Shown here: in pieces, positions 59,251 to 64,000 of the stretch
Layout of the letters: every line of letters begins with the position of its first letter
How positions within the stretch are numbered: position 1 is the first letter of the stretch
Assembly: GCF_020740795.1 (NCBI RefSeq)
Contig: NC_067290.1
Span: forward strand, 16,536,001-16,600,000
Direction: 5' to 3'
Length of the DNA stretch: 64,000 nucleotides
Origin: Apus apus
Lineage: Eukaryota; Chordata; Aves; Apodiformes; Apodidae
The notes under the pieces: generated by a model
The model's input: the letters and a program-made list of their open reading frames with translations, nothing else
Told to the model about the DNA's origin: nothing
Databases searched by the model: none
Made by a program: the position numbers and the translations under genes

Positions 59251-59430
59251 TTTGTATGTATGTGTAGCTCACCCTCATCATCATACTTACTACTTCATTA
59301 AACCTGTTCTAAGTTTGTGGGTTGTTTGCTTAAAGTCTTCTCTCCCGTGTTCCCTTTTTAACTTCCCTCGGGAGGGCAGTGGGGGGATAACAGCATCTGG
59401 CACCTGGTTACTGGCTAAAGCTGGCAGTAA
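59242..59430 (+). mobile_element. Possible remnant of an avian ERV long terminal repeat (R-U5 part)
   Basis: Plus-strand features in order: TATGTATGTG, CATCATCAT, an ATTAAA poly(A) signal (59297-59302) in TTCATTAAACCTGTTCTAA, a GTGGGTT motif, a pyrimidine stretch, GGGAGGGCAGTGGGGGG, and GGTTACTGGC. This order resembles the R-U5 end of a common family of bird ERV LTRs as I remember it. Identity is low, and no TG...CA ends, target-site duplication or internal retroviral genes were found. Confidence 0.3.
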
Positions 59431-62400
59431 TTCAGAGCAACCAAGTCAGATGAGCATTCTGAAGTGTCTTCCACACAGATGTACAGGGAGCCTGCTGAAA
59501 TAATCTGCATTAGCAGCATCTTCAGTGATCTCATGGTAATGAGAAAGAACACTTATCCTCTGCCTTTTCCCAAGTTAGCTCTGCCAGTCAAAGCAACGAC
59601 AGTGTTTGAGTGAAAACTAGGCTGTGGCCTCCAAGATGTGATCAAAATCTACACTGCTTCAGAGCCATGGCAAGACTGGCTTGCTAGACTGAACAATTTC
59701 TTTCTCCACTAACACTTATTTGATAGAGGTGAATATTTTGCAGGACAAAAGAAAGAATCAGGTCTGTCTTCCACTTTATTACAGTGAGGAGATCCTTTTC
59801 GTCAAAGGGATTGCTCACTGGCATTCTCTTCCACTTTTCAGCAACAGGATGGTTATTGGGTCCTTAAAGATCTAGTCTCTGTTCCTGTGTGAATATTGCA
59901 GAGACAGCTGTCAAATGTCATCATTTCAGTCACCATCTAACACAACCAAAGTCAATAATTGTCTTTTTCTGGATTAGTTTCCTTAAAAATGCTAGTAGTT
60001 TGAAAAGAAAAAAGTCAATCCCTGCTTTTCAGTTCTATTGTTTGCTCTCGGTGAATAAACTTTCTTGGTTTTAATGAGTAAGCATTTTTTCGAAAGTGAC
60101 TAGTGATGTCAAGTGCATAGCTTGAAGCACACTGATTTTTGGGAGCAGACAGAGCATGTTCTTACAAACCAGCTCCTCTGAAGTATCCCAAGCAAGGCAC
60201 TTCATGCCTCAAAACAGGATGTGTTTCCCACCTCAGTACATACCTGTCAGGTTACAGCTGCTTGACCTAAGGGACAGAGGACAAAGCCTTTGCTAAACTG
60301 AAAGCTTGAATTCATCCCTCTCATGTGATTCAGGACATTTTACTTGTTAACATTGTTTATTAACTGCAAAAATTTATCTCAATTGCCAATAACATGTTAA
60401 TTTCTACTAAGCAAATGAGGCTAATTATTTGCTTTCCACAAAACAGACTACACTAAAAGCTCTAAATTATTTGCTTTCCTGATGAACAAGATGTGTTCTT
60501 GCTCACATATCAGATTCCATCACAGATCTGATCATATATTAGAAAGTCAATCTAGATGGTGTGTCAAACAACAAAGATAAGATGAGGATGGGAAATGCAG
60601 GCCCCATAAGAGCAGCCCCCCCAAACCCTCTAAATACTCTGTGGAGCCATATGTAGGAGCTGGAGAATCAAAAATGAGGTGACTGCTTTATCTGCTACAT
60701 GGAATCATAAAGTGGGATGGGGGTCACTTCAGTGTACACATAAGAAAAAATCATGTCTGGGGAAGAATATGACACCATAGCCAAAAAAGGTGCATGAAGG
60801 CTCCAAGTTCAAGGGTGTCTATTTGAAAAAGAGCTCCATAATCTGACCATACTACTAATGAAGAGCAGAACCTTTCTTTAGCCTGCCAGAGAAAGCACAG
60901 TGAGCAACCCTGCTTAACAGCTGAGCAGCTTGACTGTACTTTGCAGTAGCTCTTTGATATGGGGGAAAAAACTCCTGGTGTCAATTGAAAGTATGCAGTT
61001 AAGCATTAGGAAATGTTATCTTAAAAAGATTGTCATGATTTATATAACACATAATGAGTGTTCACCATACAAGCCCACAACATGGGATCACTACTGCCCT
61101 GTTACAGATATTTCCCTTAGGTACACATGCAAAATACATCTTCAAGATGTACTTTGATACAAGAGTGTTTTTTCATTTTACAAGACTCTTCCCGAAATGA
61201 CAAAAGCTGCAGAAGGCTGTGTAGTCTGCTCTGCTAAGCAGCAGTTGTTTACAGGAAAGGTCAAGAGGGCCTAATTAACTTGTCATTGTGCATAGACCTC
61301 CTTCCTCACTGTAGTGATTCAACTGGTTTCCGTAACAGCCACCTGCAAAATAGTAACACAGGCTGGCCTCGAACACTGTGTTCGCTGGAATCACTTCACG
61401 GCATTTTCCTGCAACATGTCAGTTTTTCTCCATAGCCTGTGAGTATGGCAAACACCTGTGAGTGCTCCAGAGCACCAGGGAACACAGAGCTGGTGGTGGG
61501 ATAAAGCAAGTGGGCTTTGTGTAGTCCTTAGGTACACACACCGCTGATGTGCCGTGAGCACACACAGAGGCACAGCACATATAGGCAGGTCAGAGTGAGT
61601 CCTGCTTGTCAGGACTGAAGAGAATTTGGCAAGCACATCAGGAGCCTTCAGCTCCTACCTAGATAATCTCCAGAAGCAGCCAGGAAAGAGATCAATAGGT
61701 TGTCTTATCTGGAGGATGGAGCCTCTAACAAATGCAGACCCACCCCCTAGTGCTGAGCCAAAGTGGATGCTAACATTAGACCTGGACCCACAAGAGTCTG
61801 GCTCAGAGCTAAGAACATTACATATGGATTGAAGACAATACACCTAATTTAAGAATGAGACTACATCACAAATAGCAACACTTGCAGAAATCCTCAAGCC
61901 AGCATGAAGTGATACTGAGAATGCAGTCATCTCATCGTGGTGCTGCAGCCAGGCTTTTGACCTCTCCTAAAAACCAGATCTCGCAGGTGGTCTTTTGTGA
62001 ACTTACCTCTCTCCTCTTCTGAAGTCAGAGGTGACAAAGGGCTAACTCAGCTATCCAGTTTAGGACTTGTACTGATATCTTTGCATTAGCACATCTGTAT
62101 TTCTTTCTGTTTTCAAGCCTAGCACAGAGATATTGCTTTGAAGACCCAGTCTGGTATCTCTTTATGAAGGCAGCCCAGCTTGTTCTGAGCTATTTCTGTC
62201 ATTTATAACAAGATACTACTTTGTGCACCTACCTAAATGCAGTATCTGTCTGTTTGCCTCACTATACAGCTCAGGAAAACAAGGAAGATACCACAAGCTG
62301 AACTAAACCCCAGTTCAGTATTTGTGCTACTCAGTGAAAGAGCTGGGTAACGTCAGTCTGAGGGCTTTGATCTGTTGCCCACCAAAGCCAATGATACCAT

Positions 62401-64000
62401 TGTAAAGTCTCTTGATAACAGCTGGATTAAGAGGGAGAAAATAAAGATACATTTCAGAATATCACAGGATAAGGATAGAGCAAAAGGACACACACAAATC
62501 CCAAATTCCTAGGAGTCATGCAGCCACTCCAAAAACCGATGAGCCTCTGTACATAAAAACTACTAGAGGAAATCCATGAAAATTCATAGTTCATTTTGTT
62601 GTTGTTGTTTTTATATTTTTAACCCATTGCACTGATTATAACATGCTGTCAACAGGCTCATCAGTTATCCGTTGCTAAAAAGTGGGCTCTGAAATTCTGG
62701 AGTGGCATTAATTGGTCTCAGTAGCATATAATGAGTTTAAAAGCTCCTACCTGGGTGCCCCCGGGGATGGTGGCTAGAGGCAGACAACAATTTACAGCAG
62801 ACCATTAACACATAGACCAGAAAGAGCCGGTCAGATAGAAGCATTGATTTGGCACAGAATCTCATCCTGGAGGCAGAAAAGGAAGCAGTTGAGTGAAAGA
62901 ATAATGTTAGTAGCGAGTAACATAAAAATGATGTGCGGAAGGAAAAGCTGAAAAGATGCTGAAGAAGAATTAGTATGGCTTGCTACAAGGCAACGCTGAC
63001 AAAGTCATGTTCGTGCCTTGGCTGGGATTAATTCTTTGTTAAGTGTGTTCCATAATTAGAAGCAAGGCAATGCCTATCACACATCATACTACCCACAAAC
63101 ACATATTAACACGTTCTAAGTGCAATACAGTTCTATGAATGTGCAAGAAGGTGCTGGTTTGGGTTTTTTTAATTAAGATCCATCCACACTCAAATTTAAA
63201 TATTTATAAGTTGTGCTACTATTTTGAAACTGGAGTTGCCTCAAAAATCATGGAAACATCACTGAAAAATGTCCTTTTTTTAATTTAATACTTCACAGGA
63301 CATATTTGCTAAAGCTCTCAGCTCCATGTAGCCATGCACGTGAATGGACCTCCCAAGCACACAACATCTGTTAGCTTTCCTGGAGATCAGCGTTTGCTGA
63401 GGGTTAAATACTTGTGAAACCAGCACCTTAGTCAAACATGCTCTGCCAGGGTGTTAGAAGCTGCATTTCAGAAAACATTTGTTCTAAAGAAAGTGGATGT
63501 TGTTAGTGTTATTCATGTTAGTGTTTGAACTAAGAACACAAATCCTCAGTAATTTTGCTGTAAATATCCACAATTAAATCCCTCAATAGCTTATGTTATG
63601 CTATTCATCATATAGAAAGGTAATCTAATCATTTTCTTCAACTCAGTTATGATGATTTATTACTTGTGCAATACATAATTGGGCATTATGCAGTTGAACT
63701 CTTAGATACAAGGCTCCACAGTTTCAGCAAATGCTGTAAGCAGGAATACATCAAATTAATTAAAGGCAATTTATAGATTTGCATAAATTGAACTAAATAC
63801 TGCTTTCATAGCAGTGACGTTAGCGTGCAGTTAATCAGCATGGTGGGATTTGAGCAAACCTATCTAAGCATGTTTATTTGCACCAAAAAGTCCTTTGGGA
63901 ACTTCCTTCCCCTGCAGATTCCAGTTCTGATTATTTCAAGTATTTTCTAAACAATTTGTTTATCTATATGTGATCAGAATATCTGAGACTATTCAGCTAA
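59431..64000. other. Flanking non-coding DNA
   Basis: No exon or RNA gene was recognised on either strand. Open frames are all under about 85 codons and have no motif. A (GTT)n-like patch lies near 62600. The last kilobase has AT-rich homeodomain-like motifs. Confidence 0.6.
63590..63890. other. Candidate conserved non-coding element
   Basis: Dense in AT-rich transcription-factor-like words (TAATTAATTAA, TTTGCATAAAT octamer-like, TGACGTTAG CRE-like, CATAATTGGGCATTATGCAG) with no low-complexity sequence and no long frame. This is a visual impression of an enhancer-like element; conservation was not tested. Confidence 0.2.

Noticed and set aside
60690..60730. GGAATCATAAAG resembling a CR1 tail
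   Set aside because: Only a few bases match and the adjoining CR1 motif (GGTTGGAA...GACC) is absent.

Overview
The window looks like bird nuclear DNA. It carries two CR1 LINE fragments with the avian-type 3' tail (ATTCTATG repeats), is AT-rich with little repeat, and has one sharp CpG island. Prokaryotic features (operons, Shine-Dalgarno sites, CRISPR) are absent, and nearly all open reading frames are chance ORFs in non-coding DNA.

One gene can be recognised, and it is split over short exons on the minus strand: TAFA4 (FAM19A4), a secreted chemokine-like neuropeptide. Three coding exons join in phase. Exon 28849-29004 carries the first six family cysteines, exon 21327-21451 carries the last four, and 16901-16912 encodes the final Val-Thr-Arg and the stop. 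All ten cysteines fall at the exact TAFA spacing. The last intron (16913-21326) is a GC-AG intron with a competing GT four bases inside it. The 3' UTR follows below 16901 and contains a CR1 fragment.

Layout: 1-16.1 kb is probably intergenic DNA downstream of TAFA4. 16.1-29.0 kb holds the 3' UTR, three coding exons and two introns. 29.0-58.6 kb is probably a TAFA4 intron with no exon resembling the usual signal-peptide exon; one speculative alternative first coding exon lies at 31439-31532. 58.6-59.25 kb is a CpG island with a minus-strand CCAAT/E-box/TATA core promoter, the best candidate for a TAFA4 promoter in this window. Its right edge (59.24-59.43 kb) has the shape of an old avian LTR. 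59.4-64 kb is upstream flank with a possible conserved non-coding element at the end.

I found no complete new biological system. The most useful leads are the GC-AG intron, the promoter/LTR architecture at 59 kb, and the question of where the secreted N-terminus of TAFA4 is encoded.
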